DNA of 64,000 nucleotides from Haloferula helveola (GTDB lineage Bacteria; Verrucomicrobiota; Verrucomicrobiia; Verrucomicrobiales; Akkermansiaceae). The position numbers and the translations under genes were made by a program. The notes under the pieces are model-generated. The model ran no database searches. It was given only the letters and a program-made list of their open reading frames with translations, and was not told where the DNA came from. Location of the stretch: positions 1,798,001 through 1,862,000 of the forward strand of contig NZ_AP024702.1 in the NCBI RefSeq assembly GCF_037076345.1. The letters are read 5' to 3'. How positions within the stretch are numbered: position 1 is the stretch's first letter; every line of letters begins with the position of its first letter. Positions 8,412 to 17,978 of this stretch are shown here, piece after piece.

Positions 8412-10847
8412 TCAGTCCGCGGTCCGGCGCGCCACCGGGACGGTCGCCGTTCCGCCGGGAGACGATCCGCGGAGAAGCGCCTCGATGGTCGCCACCCGCT
8501 CGTCGCGCGCGGCATCCCGGGCCTCCAACTCGGCGATCCGTTCCTTCAAACTCTCGATCTCGCCCTCCTGCGCCACCACCCGCCGGTGCAATTCCTGCGT
8601 GGCGGAGACGTTGAGCATCGCGATGGCGTCGTAGTCGACGGTGCGGAAATCATCGACCTCGCGGCCGTAGACCAACACCCGGTCCCCCGGAATGGCCGCG
8701 GAGGTGCGGAACCTTCCCTCACCCACCTCTTCAACCTCAATGGTCTCGTCATAGTTGTCCGCCACCAAGCGGACGCGTTCACCGGCCTTGAGATCCGTCT
8801 CGAGCTGAATCCATCCACCACGATGCGGGGCCACCTCGAAAATATCCGGAACCACATTGGTGGAGCGCAATACGGCTTGCGGAAAGACCTCCTCGACCTG
8901 CTGGGCGATGACCTTCTTCTCGGGCTGCGCACCGTAGGCCACCGGATCGACATAATTGTAGTCGGAAATCTGAATCTGGCTGATCGTGGCCAGATCGGCT
9001 GCCGCATCGGATACTCCGCGGACCCGCTTGATGCGGGCATCCGACAGGATCGCGAACTGGGGACTTGCGATGCCATTACTCGCGTAGATGCTCACCCCCC
9101 GGGTTCCTGGCGGAGGAGTATTGTAGGGAGTGGAGGAGTAATTGCTGGTATAAAGGTAGTGGGCCCCAAGGTCGTAGGTCACCGAGCCCGAGATTTCCAA
9201 CTTCGCCTTGTCGGGATTCGTCGTCCCGATCCCAACGTTGCCTCCCGCGGACTGGAGGGCCAGTGGCTCGGCCTGTCCGGTGGAGTAGTTGTAGCCGAAG
9301 ATCGAACCATACCCGCTGCTGTGGCGGAACAGGCGGATCCCCCCTCCAGCGCTGGCGGGGAAGCCCCCCGCGTTGTCCCCCGCAATCCAGGCCGCGCCAC
9401 GGGTGTCAAGGCTGGCCACCGGTGTGCCCGTCCCGATCCCGACCTTGCCGTTCTCGGAGATGACCATCCGGTCAACGGTCGATCCTCCCGTCCGGAAGTA
9501 GAGGGCCTTGTTGTCCCCGTTGTTGCCGTTGGCGTAGAAGATCGCACCTTCGGCATCATTGTCGCCCGACCCGAAGACGAGCCCGGAGGCGGTGCCGTTG
9601 GGCGTCTGGAACTGCATGTAGGCTCCCGCCGAGCTTTCGATGACCATCTTGGTCGAGGTCGGGTAGGCGAGCCCGACTCCCGCGGCATCCCCATCCCTGA
9701 TGTGCAGGAACGTCTCGGGTGCCTGCGTCCCCATCCCGACGTTCCCGTTGGCTCCGATCACCATCGGGTAGGCCGCGATGTTCCCCGTGCGGAACAGCAT
9801 CTGGCCGTTGTCCCCGGTGGCGTCGTTGTCGTAGTAGATCGTTCCGTGCCGGGGCGACACGCTGTTCCCGAAGACCAGTCCGGAGAGGTTGGCATCGGCC
9901 GCCTTGAACTGGATGGTGGTGTTGGAATCGTTCTCCAGGAGGAGGACCGGCTCCGCCTCCGAGTTCGGATAGTTGGTGGCCACTCCGGAGTTCCCGTTGG
10001 AGACATGCAGGGTGCTCTCGGGCGAGACCGTCCCGATTCCGAGGTTGCCCGTATCGGTCAGCGCCATCAGGTCGATGTCCCGGTAGGTGTCGGCAAACCG
10101 CAGGCTGTCGTTGCTGGTGTCGAAGTACATCCCGACCCGGTCGAACTGCCCGTCGTCGGGATCGGCGAACGAGAGACTCTCTTGGTAGTAGGACGGCTGG
10201 TTGACGAAGAAGCCCTGCGCGGCGCCCGGCTCCCCGAGGGAGGTGCGCCCGTTGGCATCAATGGTGAGGCGCGTCGTCCCCGCGGTGGAGAGGGTCATCG
10301 TCTGGGTGCCCTCGTCATAGACGATGGATCCGTCGCCGAGCCCGAACGACTGGGCGCTCTCCGCCTCTCGGGCCCGGAAGCTGAAGGCGCTGGTGACGAT
10401 CTGCTGGCGGGGGGAGATCTCCACGTCGTCCTCCGCGCCGCCGCTGTTGTCGGCGTCGATGGTGACTCCGAGGTAGCGTCCGCTGCCCGCGAAGGCGTCG
10501 GCCACCGAGAAGCCGGGGCCGGGCCCCTTGGTGGCCTCGTTAAAGCCGAGCGGGCTGCCGCTGACTGCCGCCCCGGCCCCGATGAGGACGCTGAACTGCC
10601 CCTTCGAGACGGTGGCGGTCTGCTGTTCGGAGTAGATGAGGTTGGGCTCCGCGAAATCCGAGGGATGGTCCCAGATGCGGAAGATGACGGCCCGGTTGAC
10701 CGGGGCGGCATCGCCGATGAGACCGCCGCTGGCGTCGGTGATCATGCCTTGGTAACTGATGCGGGACGGCACCTCGGAGCTCTGGCCGAAACAAGCCGGA
10801 CCGAGAAGGAGGACGCCGATCAGGAGGGCGTGAATGCGTGGTTTCAT
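8412..10847 (-). CDS. Tail-fibre-like secreted protein with C-terminal S74 intramolecular chaperone domain
   Basis: The chosen start MKPRIHALLIGVLLLGPACFG gives 811 aa with a signal peptide; a longer open frame upstream would overlap the preceding gene and lacks a signal peptide. The N-terminal part (PSRISYQGMITD, then TSAFSFRAREAESA) is typical of collagen/tail-fibre-type bacterial surface proteins. The middle repeats blocks containing VGIGT/MGTQAPE and GLVFGS motifs. Around residue 602 it has SDARIK, the Ser-Asp motif at which S74 (endosialidase-type) chaperones are known to self-cleave, followed by KKVIAQQVEEVFPQAV and a predicted C-terminal coiled coil. In this family the chaperone trimerises the fibre and is then released. 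The gene lies 25 bp after the 562-aa gene and 36 bp before the giant protein. No phage head, tail or lysis genes are nearby, so this is more likely a bacterial surface fibre than a prophage part. Confidence 0.88.
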   Translation of the reverse strand: MKPRIHALLIGVLLLGPACFGQSSEVPSRISYQGMITDASGGLIGDAAPVNRAVIFRIWDHPSDFAEPNLIYSEQQTATVSKGQFSVLIGAGAAVSGSPLGFNEATKGPGPGFSVADAFAGSGRYLGVTIDADNSGGAEDDVEISPRQQIVTSAFSFRAREAESAQSFGLGDGSIVYDEGTQTMTLSTAGTTRLTIDANGRTSLGEPGAAQGFFVNQPSYYQESLSFADPDDGQFDRVGMYFDTSNDSLRFADTYRDIDLMALTDTGNLGIGTVSPESTLHVSNGNSGVATNYPNSEAEPVLLLENDSNTTIQFKAADANLSGLVFGNSVSPRHGTIYYDNDATGDNGQMLFRTGNIAAYPMVIGANGNVGMGTQAPETFLHIRDGDAAGVGLAYPTSTKMVIESSAGAYMQFQTPNGTASGLVFGSGDNDAEGAIFYANGNNGDNKALYFRTGGSTVDRMVISENGKVGIGTGTPVASLDTRGAAWIAGDNAGGFPASAGGGIRLFRHSSGYGSIFGYNYSTGQAEPLALQSAGGNVGIGTTNPDKAKLEISGSVTYDLGAHYLYTSNYSSTPYNTPPPGTRGVSIYASNGIASPQFAILSDARIKRVRGVSDAAADLATISQIQISDYNYVDPVAYGAQPEKKVIAQQVEEVFPQAVLRSTNVVPDIFEVAPHRGGWIQLETDLKAGERVRLVADNYDETIEVEEVGEGRFRTSAAIPGDRVLVYGREVDDFRTVDYDAIAMLNVSATQELHRRVVAQEGEIESLKERIAELEARDAARDERVATIEALLRGSSPGGTATVPVARRTAD

Positions 10848-10872
10848 GGTGATTGAGGGATGGAGTGGAAAT

Positions 10873-12561
10873 TCAGGGGGTGGTAAGGGTGCCGATCTCG
10901 TTGATGCGCCGGAAAAGGAAGGAGCCGCCGGTGGTGAGGCTGTCGCTGCCGCCTTGGCGGAAGACCCCGGTGAGGGATTCTCCGTAGGTGCCGGCAAGGA
11001 CGGTGGAGCCCCAACCGATGCTGCCGACCCCGGCAGGCGGGGTGCTGGCGAAGGTGAAGCTCATTTCCCGGCCGATGGTGTAGCTCTCGCGGCCCTCCGG
11101 CAGTCCGGTGTTGTCCCGTTCGTCCCGGTTGTTGTGGTCCGGGTGGAAGCGGTGGACGAAAGGATTGGTGGGATCGTTGAAACCGATGTCGGTGGTGGCA
11201 ACGAGGCTGCCGCCAAGACCGACCGTGCCGGTGCCGTCGATAACCCGCCCGGGAGGCAGATGGACGGCCGAGTAACGGCGGGCGGCAGCGAGCTTCGAAG
11301 CGTCGAGCAGCACCTCGGAGGTGGTCACGCCTAGGTCGTTGCTGCCCGCAAGGGGACCGACGAATACCTGGCTCAGGATCCGGGCCACGCCTGCATCGTC
11401 CACATGCATCAGGAATCGCAGCGGAAAGGGCCGTGCCACGGAGCCACCGGGTGATGTCGGGACCAGGCTCTGCACCCCATCGACCTCGACTTCACCGAGC
11501 CAAAGCCCGGCCAAGGATGCAACCTGGGCGCTGACCGGAAGCGAGAGATCCATCAACGGGCCTCCCGTCAGACCGGTTTCCGTGAAACGCAGAAGAGACC
11601 CGTAGACTTCGGAGGAAGCTCCGGTCATCGCGCCACGATCCAGCCCGAAGCGCAGCTGAAGCGTGGCCTGCGGTCCGATGGCGAAAGCCTGAGCCGCAGC
11701 GAACTGCGTGGCGACATCCCCGCCAGTGCCCGGGTCGAACTCGATCAGCGTCAGTGGCACCGGGCCCGCGATCGTCCCAACCGGCGGGGCATCCGAGGAT
11801 TCCGGGCTCACGGTGAGGGTCACTGCCGAGTTCGAACGGTTGCGAACACGAACCGTGATCACCGAACCGGTTCGACCGAACGCCAGCCCGTCCGGGTGCG
11901 AGGCGGTAACCTCGAGGGGCGCATAGAAGGTGCCGCTTACCTGCGCCTCGAACCAGTAGGCCTGACCGCGTTTGAGTCCCTCGATCGTGGGATCGAAGAG
12001 CTGCAGCGGATTGCCCGCGCCCAGTGGGCCGCCGGCATAACGGTAGATCTCCGAACCTGCAGCGATGGCGGCGGGGAAGGTGTCGAAATAGTTGCTGAAG
12101 GTGGGCGATGGCGACGCCACCACCGGAAAGCCGAGCAGGTTGGCGCCGTTGCGCACCCAGGAGGCCCGCGGCGGCAAGATCCGCTGCGGGATCGTCACCG
12201 TGTAATTGTTGGACGAGGACCCGGTGCATTTCACGAGATAAGCCGCCTGCCCGTCCAGCGCCGCCAGCGATCCCTCGACACCACCCGGTGGGGTGCGGTA
12301 CCACGTGCTCCATTCCGGCGTACCAGGAGTGGGATTGAAGGGGTCGCTGGTGAACTGGACCTGGCTTGGATTCGGATTCCACCGCCACACTTCCTCGATC
12401 TGCAAGCCGTCGCCCGAGGCAAACAGCCCATCGGGAGTGGTATGGGACGCATCGCCATAGAGATAGATCGCGTTCCACCCACCCTTCAGCGGGTAGGCAA
12501 CATTCCGCCACTGGGCAAGCGATGGAACGGTGAGAAGAAATAGAAACAGGATGGTTCTCAT
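10873..12561 (-). CDS. Secreted protein of unknown function (562 aa)
   Basis: It starts MRTILFLFLLTVPSLAQWRN, a signal peptide followed directly by a Trp/Tyr-rich segment (YPLKGGWNAIYLYGD). The body is predicted beta-rich with regular Gly/Thr/Val stretches, and there is no catalytic motif that I recognise. Its start codon overlaps the stop of the 277-aa gene by 4 nt (ATGA), a standard sign of co-translation, and the tail-fibre-like gene follows after 25 bp. The context suggests a structural partner of the other secreted proteins in the operon. Confidence 0.82.
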   Translation of the reverse strand: MRTILFLFLLTVPSLAQWRNVAYPLKGGWNAIYLYGDASHTTPDGLFASGDGLQIEEVWRWNPNPSQVQFTSDPFNPTPGTPEWSTWYRTPPGGVEGSLAALDGQAAYLVKCTGSSSNNYTVTIPQRILPPRASWVRNGANLLGFPVVASPSPTFSNYFDTFPAAIAAGSEIYRYAGGPLGAGNPLQLFDPTIEGLKRGQAYWFEAQVSGTFYAPLEVTASHPDGLAFGRTGSVITVRVRNRSNSAVTLTVSPESSDAPPVGTIAGPVPLTLIEFDPGTGGDVATQFAAAQAFAIGPQATLQLRFGLDRGAMTGASSEVYGSLLRFTETGLTGGPLMDLSLPVSAQVASLAGLWLGEVEVDGVQSLVPTSPGGSVARPFPLRFLMHVDDAGVARILSQVFVGPLAGSNDLGVTTSEVLLDASKLAAARRYSAVHLPPGRVIDGTGTVGLGGSLVATTDIGFNDPTNPFVHRFHPDHNNRDERDNTGLPEGRESYTIGREMSFTFASTPPAGVGSIGWGSTVLAGTYGESLTGVFRQGGSDSLTTGGSFLFRRINEIGTLTTP

Positions 12562-13391
12562 CGCACGTTGAGCCGGAAGAGTTCGTTCGGATCACCGGAC
12601 GGGGCGCAGTAGGCTGACAACACCGCCACCCCGTCCGCCTGATGGGCGAGGAAGCGGTCTGCGGATGGACTCAGACCGAACGGAACTTCGGTCCAGACCT
12701 GACCATCCTGACTACGTTCGATCGTGTAGGTTTTGCCGGTGATCGCGAAGAACTCGAAGCGGACGAAGCTGTCCGCTTTCTCGCGGACCTCCATATCAAA
12801 GCGCTCCGTGGCGTCTCCGGCGAAGGTGCCGGCCACATATTCGGTCCAGTTGCTCGAGCCGTCGGAGTCGAAGTCCCCGTCCCGGTCGATCAGGCTGAGA
12901 TCCCAGCCGTTTTCACCGGGTGAGTAGCCTGCCTGATAGAGCTGCCACTGTTCCCAAACGTCGGGAATGCCATCGCCATCGGAATCGAGGCCCAGATTCA
13001 GGTCCAGCCGCCGCTGCTCGCCACCCTGGCCGGTGGAGAACAGGCCCGCGCTTGTCTCGATCGGATAGAATCGCGAGCCGTTCATATCGACAGCCAAGCT
13101 GAACAGCCCCTGCGCTGGCAGGGCCGCCAAGTTGTAGATCCGCGTCTGGGGCCGGTTGGCGTCGATCTTGATCTTCAGTTCGTAATTCCGGTCCACCCAG
13201 GCATCCGCCATGATCGGGACGCGCTCGACCTCGTCCGCCCCTTTCAGCAGCACCAGTTCGGCGCCCTCGGCCACGATCGTCTTGCCGACCTGATCCCGGA
13301 CGACCCCGTAGATCGTATCGTAGGGGGCGGGAGGAAAGGCCGCGGCCGTCGAGGCCGCGAGGACGGGAAGGACAATGGGGAGACGGAACAT
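12558..13391 (-). CDS. Secreted protein with calcium-binding thrombospondin-type-3-like repeats (277 aa)
   Basis: The N-terminus MFRLPIVLPVLAASTAAAFP is a signal peptide. A carboxypeptidase-regulatory-like segment follows (YGVVRDQVGKTI). Two Asp-rich loops, DSDGDGIPDVWEQ (about residue 135) and DRDGDFDSDGSSNWTEY (about residue 168), match the calcium-binding pattern of thrombospondin type 3/EF-hand-like repeats. The C-terminal part (YTIERSQDGQVWTEVPF) resembles the beta-sandwich common at the end of verrucomicrobial secreted proteins. It is the first gene of the minus-strand operon and its leader contains the 15-bp motif shared with the neighbouring kinase gene. Confidence 0.82.
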   Translation of the reverse strand: MFRLPIVLPVLAASTAAAFPPAPYDTIYGVVRDQVGKTIVAEGAELVLLKGADEVERVPIMADAWVDRNYELKIKIDANRPQTRIYNLAALPAQGLFSLAVDMNGSRFYPIETSAGLFSTGQGGEQRRLDLNLGLDSDGDGIPDVWEQWQLYQAGYSPGENGWDLSLIDRDGDFDSDGSSNWTEYVAGTFAGDATERFDMEVREKADSFVRFEFFAITGKTYTIERSQDGQVWTEVPFGLSPSADRFLAHQADGVAVLSAYCAPSGDPNELFRLNVR

Positions 13392-13412
13392 GGACGAAAC
13401 CGGGGTTCGTCC

Positions 13413-13427
13413 TCTTTCTTTCCGGTT
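13413..13427 (-). promoter_or_regulatory. Candidate regulatory motif AACCGGAAAGAAAGA upstream of the secreted operon
   Basis: On the minus strand AACCGGAAAGAAAGA ends 21 bp before the ATG of the 277-aa gene. The identical 15-mer lies before the first Ser/Thr kinase (17191-17205). Between this motif and the ATG, GGACGAA and TTCGTCC form a short hairpin next to the start codon. A regulatory role is inferred only from the repetition and position. Confidence 0.4.
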
Positions 13428-13472
13428 GGAGGCTTCCTGTTTTAGCCCGGCAGCATTTTTTCCGAGGTAGAG

Positions 13473-16400
13473 TCAGTCCCCGAGTTCCTTCCGCCGGGCC
13501 CGATGCCAACGACCCGGCACGCCGTCCGGCCCGTACTGCGCCTCCTGGTTGCGGTGCCAGCGCAGGAGCTGTTCCCTCGAAGGCTTCAGCGGCAGGTCCT
13601 CCAAATGGAATCCACGGAAGGCCTTCCAGCGGGGCAACCAGCTGCGTCGGGCGTCGAGACGAATGCTCCGACCACGCACGATCTCACGGGCCGCCTGAAG
13701 TTCGGCGACGGCGAGTTCCGCGTCCTCCGGCAACGACGACGGCTTCCGTGCCCGGGCCCTGAGCTCGGCCAGATCGATGATGGCAAATCCCTCTCCCTTG
13801 ACCGAAGCCACCGCATGGCGGCCATCCGCCGTCACCACGAGATCGCCAAAGCGCAAGCGCCCTCCAAGCGGCCAGCGAGGTGACAACTCGGCTCCGCTGC
13901 GAGCGTCCCAGACCACCAGCGCCTGGGGTTTGCCCCGCTCGGCGATGGCGGACACCACCCAGCCGGTCCCGGGCACGAACCGCGAATAGCCACGCGCCTC
14001 ATCCCCGGTCATCAGGGTCGAGCCCCGTTCGACGCCAGTGGCGAGATCCATCACCGAGACCCGGTCGCGGTGCACGAAGAGGACGGCTGAACCGTCGGCT
14101 GACAACTCCGATCCATAGGCCCGATAAGCACCGGCAAGAGCCTCTGGAATTTCCAGCGGTCGCCCGTCCCGTGCATCGATCAACCAAGGATCGTCGCGGT
14201 CGTTCGTGAATGAAAAGAGCGTGTCGCCCCTCAATTGAAGGAACTGGGCGACGGCGGAGCGACGGATCTCCGGAAATTGCAGCTCGCCGCGCTCCAGGTC
14301 GACCGAACGAACGCGGCAGTGCGGGCCGCTCGTATGGAGCGACCTGCCGTCGCTGGAGAAAATCACTTCCGCTCCCCGCACGTCGCCCGGAACATCCTCC
14401 CCCGGCAGGAGGGTTTCGTGATGCTGCAGCGAGGAATCGACACGCAGGATCGCCCCGTCCCGGCAAAGCACCGCCAACCACGGCTCCGAAGGATGGCTCC
14501 GGATGACCAGGGGCTCGGATGGCAGGGTCATGGGTCCGGCCACCCGATCGGCCGTGACGGGGTCCCACACCTGCAGGACGCCAGGCGCCTCCCCCATCTG
14601 CTCTTCGGTCGCCGCCTCCACACCGCCGGTGACCAGTCGATCTCCCGCCGAAACGAAGGTGGCACAACGCAGACCTACACTGGTCTCAAGGATCGGCCCG
14701 ACCGGCACTCCGTCCGCCAGGCGGAACACTTGGGTCACGGTAGGCAGGGGCCCCGGTCTCCTCGATCCCCCGTGGGCGATCAGCGAACAATCCGCGGACA
14801 CCGCGACCAGCTCCGCAAACGGAGCATGCACCCGGACAATCGGCTCCGTCTGAACAAGCTGGTGGATCCTGATCCCGATCGCATCCCGCACTGCGAGCAG
14901 CGTCCCGTCCGGGGAAAAGGCCGCCTCGTGGCCTCCGCCGGGGGCAGTCACCCCCCGCAGGCTCCCATCGAGGTTCAGCACTTCGCCCGTATTCATGGCA
15001 TAGAGCCCCGACGCATCGGGAAGAAAACGTGCGTGCCCGACGGGCCGCCGGAACAACGGGTCGGGGCGGTCGAGGCGAAGCAGCCCCGCCGGCGTCACCA
15101 GCAGACCGCCGTCATGACTGACATCGGCGTCGTAGCCCAGCCCGATCCGTGGCTCCGGCCCGATCAGCTCGCCGCTGCCCGCATCCACCTCGACCATCCG
15201 ACCGTCGACCTTGACGAGGATCCGCCCCGCGTCGGCCCAGCGGGATGTGAGGAATCGATCGCCCGCCACGATCGATCGGGGGTCGGTGGTGAATGGCGGA
15301 AACAGGGGCTCAGGGTGACCTTCGGCGACCGGGAAGATTCGGAGCTTGTCGGTGCAATCGACGGTCAGCACCTGTCCGCCATCCGCCGAAAAGGACGCGA
15401 ACCGCATTGGTTCCGGGTGTTTCAGCGGACCGCTCACGAAATTGCCACTGCCGCGGCTCCACACCCGAGGGTGCGTGCTTCCGGCGAGGATCCGGTCCCC
15501 GTCCGCAGAGACCGCCAGGACACTGACCGTCTCGCCCTCGATCTCGAAGAGCACCTGCTCCGAGCCGTCCTCGAGGTCGCGAAGCAGGACCTGGTCGTCG
15601 CCCGAACTGAAAACAAGAAGCGCCAACTTCGGCAGGAAAGCCGCGGTGGCCAGCGTCGCCTCGAAGATCAGTGGCTGACCGCTTCGCAGGTCGAACACCA
15701 TCGGGGGGGTATCCGACCCCAGCTCCATCAGGAAGCGCGACGTCGCATCGAACTCCAAGACGTCATTCGCCACTTCCCTGCGCTCCAGACACCGGACGAC
15801 CGGCATCGCCAGATCCCCGTGAAGGGCAGCGCGCAGGCGGTTGTCGGCGCGGCGCCCTGGATCGTGCGCCGCCTCCACCGCGGCCTGCGTGAACCAGAGC
15901 GCAGCATCGGCATGCCGCTGCCCCTTGGCCTTTGCCAGACCCGTTTCCCGGTAGGAATCGGACAGCACCTCGCAGGTTTCCAGCCGCGCCATTTCCGCCA
16001 GCGCACCCGCAACCCGGGCCCGTTCCGCCTCCCGCCGCGTCATCAACAGCCCGATAGCCATGGCCGCCAGCAGGGCGACCGAACACGCCACCGCCAACCG
16101 GTGCTTGCGCACGAACTTGCCGGCCCGGTAGGCCAAGGTCGGATCGGTCGCACTGACCGGCTCATGATTGAGGAACCTCTGGACATCCGCTCCCAGCGAG
16201 GTCGCCCCTCCGTAACGTCGGTCACGCTCCCGGGCGAGCGCCTTCATCACGACGCGATCGAGATCCCGCGCGATCCTGAGCGGAGACGGAGCGGCGGCCA
16301 GACTCGCGGCGCCAGCCCGCGTGCTCGGCCTCGGGGGGTCGGTCTCACGGATCAAGCGCATCACCTCGGCGTGCGCCACCTCGCGGAAGGTCTCCTTCCC

Positions 16401-17177
16401 CAGCGGGGGACCGCCGGTGAGCATCTCATACAAGAGCGCACCGAGCGAATAGACGTCACTGCGGGTATCCACGTCCGGTGCTCCACCCGCCTGCTCGGGG
16501 CTCATGTAGCCCGGCGTTCCGACAACGTGCCCAACCTGCGTGGCAAACGTGCGGCCGCAGTGACGATCCTCGAGCAACTTGGCGATGCCGAAGTCGATGA
16601 CCTTGACCTGCGGCCCCTGCGACCTTTCGACAACCATCACGTTCGACGGCTTGATGTCGCGGTGGATCACGCCTTTCCGGTGGGCATGCTCGACCGCCTC
16701 GCAGATCTCGAGAAAGATCCCAAGGCGCTGGCCGACTCCCAATTTACGGGAAAAGCAGTAATCGGTGACGGGCATCCCCTCGACCAACTCCATCGCGAAG
16801 TATGGACGACCCGTCTCCGTCGCACCGGCCTCGAAGACCTGCGCGATGCCCGGGTGGTCCATCATCGCCAGACTCTGCCGCTCGGCATCGAAACGCGACA
16901 CCACCTCCCGGGTGTCCATCCCCAGACGGATGATCTTCAACGCCACCGTGCGCTCCACCGGGTGCAGCTGCCGGGCGCGCCACACGCTCCCCATCCCACC
17001 CTCGCCAATGCGTTCGATGAGCTCGTAGGGACCCACCGAGTCCCCCACCTGCTCACCGAGACGGGGCGCCGAGGCCGTTTCCAGCAAACCCCGGAGAAGA
17101 CAGTGCGGGCACATACCCTCGGCGACCCCGACAGGATGATCGGTGCCGCAGTCCGGGCAGGAGGATCGGGAACTCAT
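13473..17177 (-). CDS. Transmembrane Ser/Thr protein kinase with C-terminal beta-propeller (WD40-like) sensor
   Basis: The 1234-aa protein begins with a zinc-ribbon-like motif, CPDC (7-10) and CPHC (23-26). The kinase domain follows: glycine loop GEGGMGSV (59-66), ATP-binding Lys81, catalytic HRDIKPSN (172-179), DFG (195-197) and SPE (226-228). All catalytic residues are present. A single membrane helix (about 361-379) separates the cytoplasmic kinase from about 850 residues of repeated WD40/PQQ-like beta-propeller sequence (motifs such as AVSADGDRIL, AFSPDGTLLA). The propeller presumably senses or binds a partner outside the cytoplasm. An ECF sigma gene lies 42 bp upstream on the same strand. 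Kinase plus ECF sigma pairs are a recurrent arrangement in Planctomycetota and Verrucomicrobiota, and the kinase probably controls the sigma factor. Confidence 0.93.
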   Translation of the reverse strand: MSSRSSCPDCGTDHPVGVAEGMCPHCLLRGLLETASAPRLGEQVGDSVGPYELIERIGEGGMGSVWRARQLHPVERTVALKIIRLGMDTREVVSRFDAERQSLAMMDHPGIAQVFEAGATETGRPYFAMELVEGMPVTDYCFSRKLGVGQRLGIFLEICEAVEHAHRKGVIHRDIKPSNVMVVERSQGPQVKVIDFGIAKLLEDRHCGRTFATQVGHVVGTPGYMSPEQAGGAPDVDTRSDVYSLGALLYEMLTGGPPLGKETFREVAHAEVMRLIRETDPPRPSTRAGAASLAAAPSPLRIARDLDRVVMKALARERDRRYGGATSLGADVQRFLNHEPVSATDPTLAYRAGKFVRKHRLAVACSVALLAAMAIGLLMTRREAERARVAGALAEMARLETCEVLSDSYRETGLAKAKGQRHADAALWFTQAAVEAAHDPGRRADNRLRAALHGDLAMPVVRCLERREVANDVLEFDATSRFLMELGSDTPPMVFDLRSGQPLIFEATLATAAFLPKLALLVFSSGDDQVLLRDLEDGSEQVLFEIEGETVSVLAVSADGDRILAGSTHPRVWSRGSGNFVSGPLKHPEPMRFASFSADGGQVLTVDCTDKLRIFPVAEGHPEPLFPPFTTDPRSIVAGDRFLTSRWADAGRILVKVDGRMVEVDAGSGELIGPEPRIGLGYDADVSHDGGLLVTPAGLLRLDRPDPLFRRPVGHARFLPDASGLYAMNTGEVLNLDGSLRGVTAPGGGHEAAFSPDGTLLAVRDAIGIRIHQLVQTEPIVRVHAPFAELVAVSADCSLIAHGGSRRPGPLPTVTQVFRLADGVPVGPILETSVGLRCATFVSAGDRLVTGGVEAATEEQMGEAPGVLQVWDPVTADRVAGPMTLPSEPLVIRSHPSEPWLAVLCRDGAILRVDSSLQHHETLLPGEDVPGDVRGAEVIFSSDGRSLHTSGPHCRVRSVDLERGELQFPEIRRSAVAQFLQLRGDTLFSFTNDRDDPWLIDARDGRPLEIPEALAGAYRAYGSELSADGSAVLFVHRDRVSVMDLATGVERGSTLMTGDEARGYSRFVPGTGWVVSAIAERGKPQALVVWDARSGAELSPRWPLGGRLRFGDLVVTADGRHAVASVKGEGFAIIDLAELRARARKPSSLPEDAELAVAELQAAREIVRGRSIRLDARRSWLPRWKAFRGFHLEDLPLKPSREQLLRWHRNQEAQYGPDGVPGRWHRARRKELGD

Positions 17178-17190
17178 CGCAACGGTGTAG

Positions 17191-17205
17191 TCTTTCTTTC
17201 CGGTT
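17191..17205 (-). promoter_or_regulatory. Candidate regulatory motif AACCGGAAAGAAAGA upstream of kinase 1
   Basis: This is a 15-bp exact match to the leader of the secreted operon (13413-13427). The sigma-to-kinase spacer is conserved between the two paralogous modules: TGAAACAATC at the sigma stop, then GAAACCGGAAA, then CGATG at the kinase start. It could be an internal promoter or a binding site, or simply retained from the duplication of the module. Confidence 0.35.
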
Positions 17206-17219
17206 TCGATGCGATTGTT

Positions 17220-17978
17220 TCACTCACCGTGTTCGACGAGAGCGCGACAAAGATGCGCAAGCTCGTCCCGGAGATCCTCCTCGCTGCCGACCGTGTCACG
17301 GATTTCCTCCTCGACGTATCGCCGGAATCGCTGGCGCATCTGGAACACCGCCGACCTCACCCCCGCCCCGCTCAGACCCAGACAATTCGCAACGGTGGCC
17401 TCGTCACCGTAGCTCCCGTCACCCATCAGGCAGCCCTTCAGCTCATCGAACACGGCCTCCCGTCCCTTCGACTCATGGAACGCACGCAGCCTCGCGAACA
17501 CGCGGCCGATGAGCGCATAGGCCCACTCCCTGTCGAAATCCGTCGCTTCACCGCCAACCGGGCCCTCCTCAGCCAGCCGCTCCTCCGCCCAGGTCTGGTC
17601 GATTGCCAGCAGCTTCACGCCCCCGCCCCGCTTGGCCGCATTCTCGCTGCGCCAGCGCTGGGCGAGGAAGTTCGACAAGGCACCCATCAGAAACGAACGC
17701 AGGCGACCCCGTTCACGATCCGCCCGACTCAGCGAGTCCTGCTGCAGCAGCCGCAGGAGGAACGCCTGGACCGCGTCCTCGGAATCGTCAGGCGACAGGC
17801 CCCGTCTGCGCGCAAAGGCGTAGAGAGGATACCAATACGCCGAGCACAGCTCCTCAAGCGCCTGACGAGCCGCTGCGAAGTCGTCGCCACGGGCCATCGA
17901 GACCACCGTCCAGCGGGTCAGTGGAAAGGCGGAGGCATCGGAGGGAGAGGACGACTCGGCTGTCACAGGGTGATTCAT
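17220..17978 (-). CDS. ECF-type RNA polymerase sigma factor paired with kinase 1
   Basis: The chosen start MNHPVTAESSSPSDASAF gives 252 aa and matches the start of the paralogue at 22188-22943; a longer upstream frame has no sigma-like sequence. Region 2 is visible in YPLYAFARRRGLSPDDSEDA and LRSFLMGALSNFLAQRWRSE. Region 4 is in LSGAGVRSAVFQMRQRFRRY, a helix-turn-helix that would contact the -35 element. Together they direct RNA polymerase to a small set of promoters. The gene sits 42 bp before kinase 1, which is probably its regulator, and no anti-sigma factor is visible. Confidence 0.9.
   Translation of the reverse strand: MNHPVTAESSSPSDASAFPLTRWTVVSMARGDDFAAARQALEELCSAYWYPLYAFARRRGLSPDDSEDAVQAFLLRLLQQDSLSRADRERGRLRSFLMGALSNFLAQRWRSENAAKRGGGVKLLAIDQTWAEERLAEEGPVGGEATDFDREWAYALIGRVFARLRAFHESKGREAVFDELKGCLMGDGSYGDEATVANCLGLSGAGVRSAVFQMRQRFRRYVEEEIRDTVGSEEDLRDELAHLCRALVEHGE

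Noticed and set aside
8412-10847. Prophage tail fibre
   Set aside because: No other phage structural, replication or lysis gene is adjacent, and the neighbours are secreted bacterial proteins.
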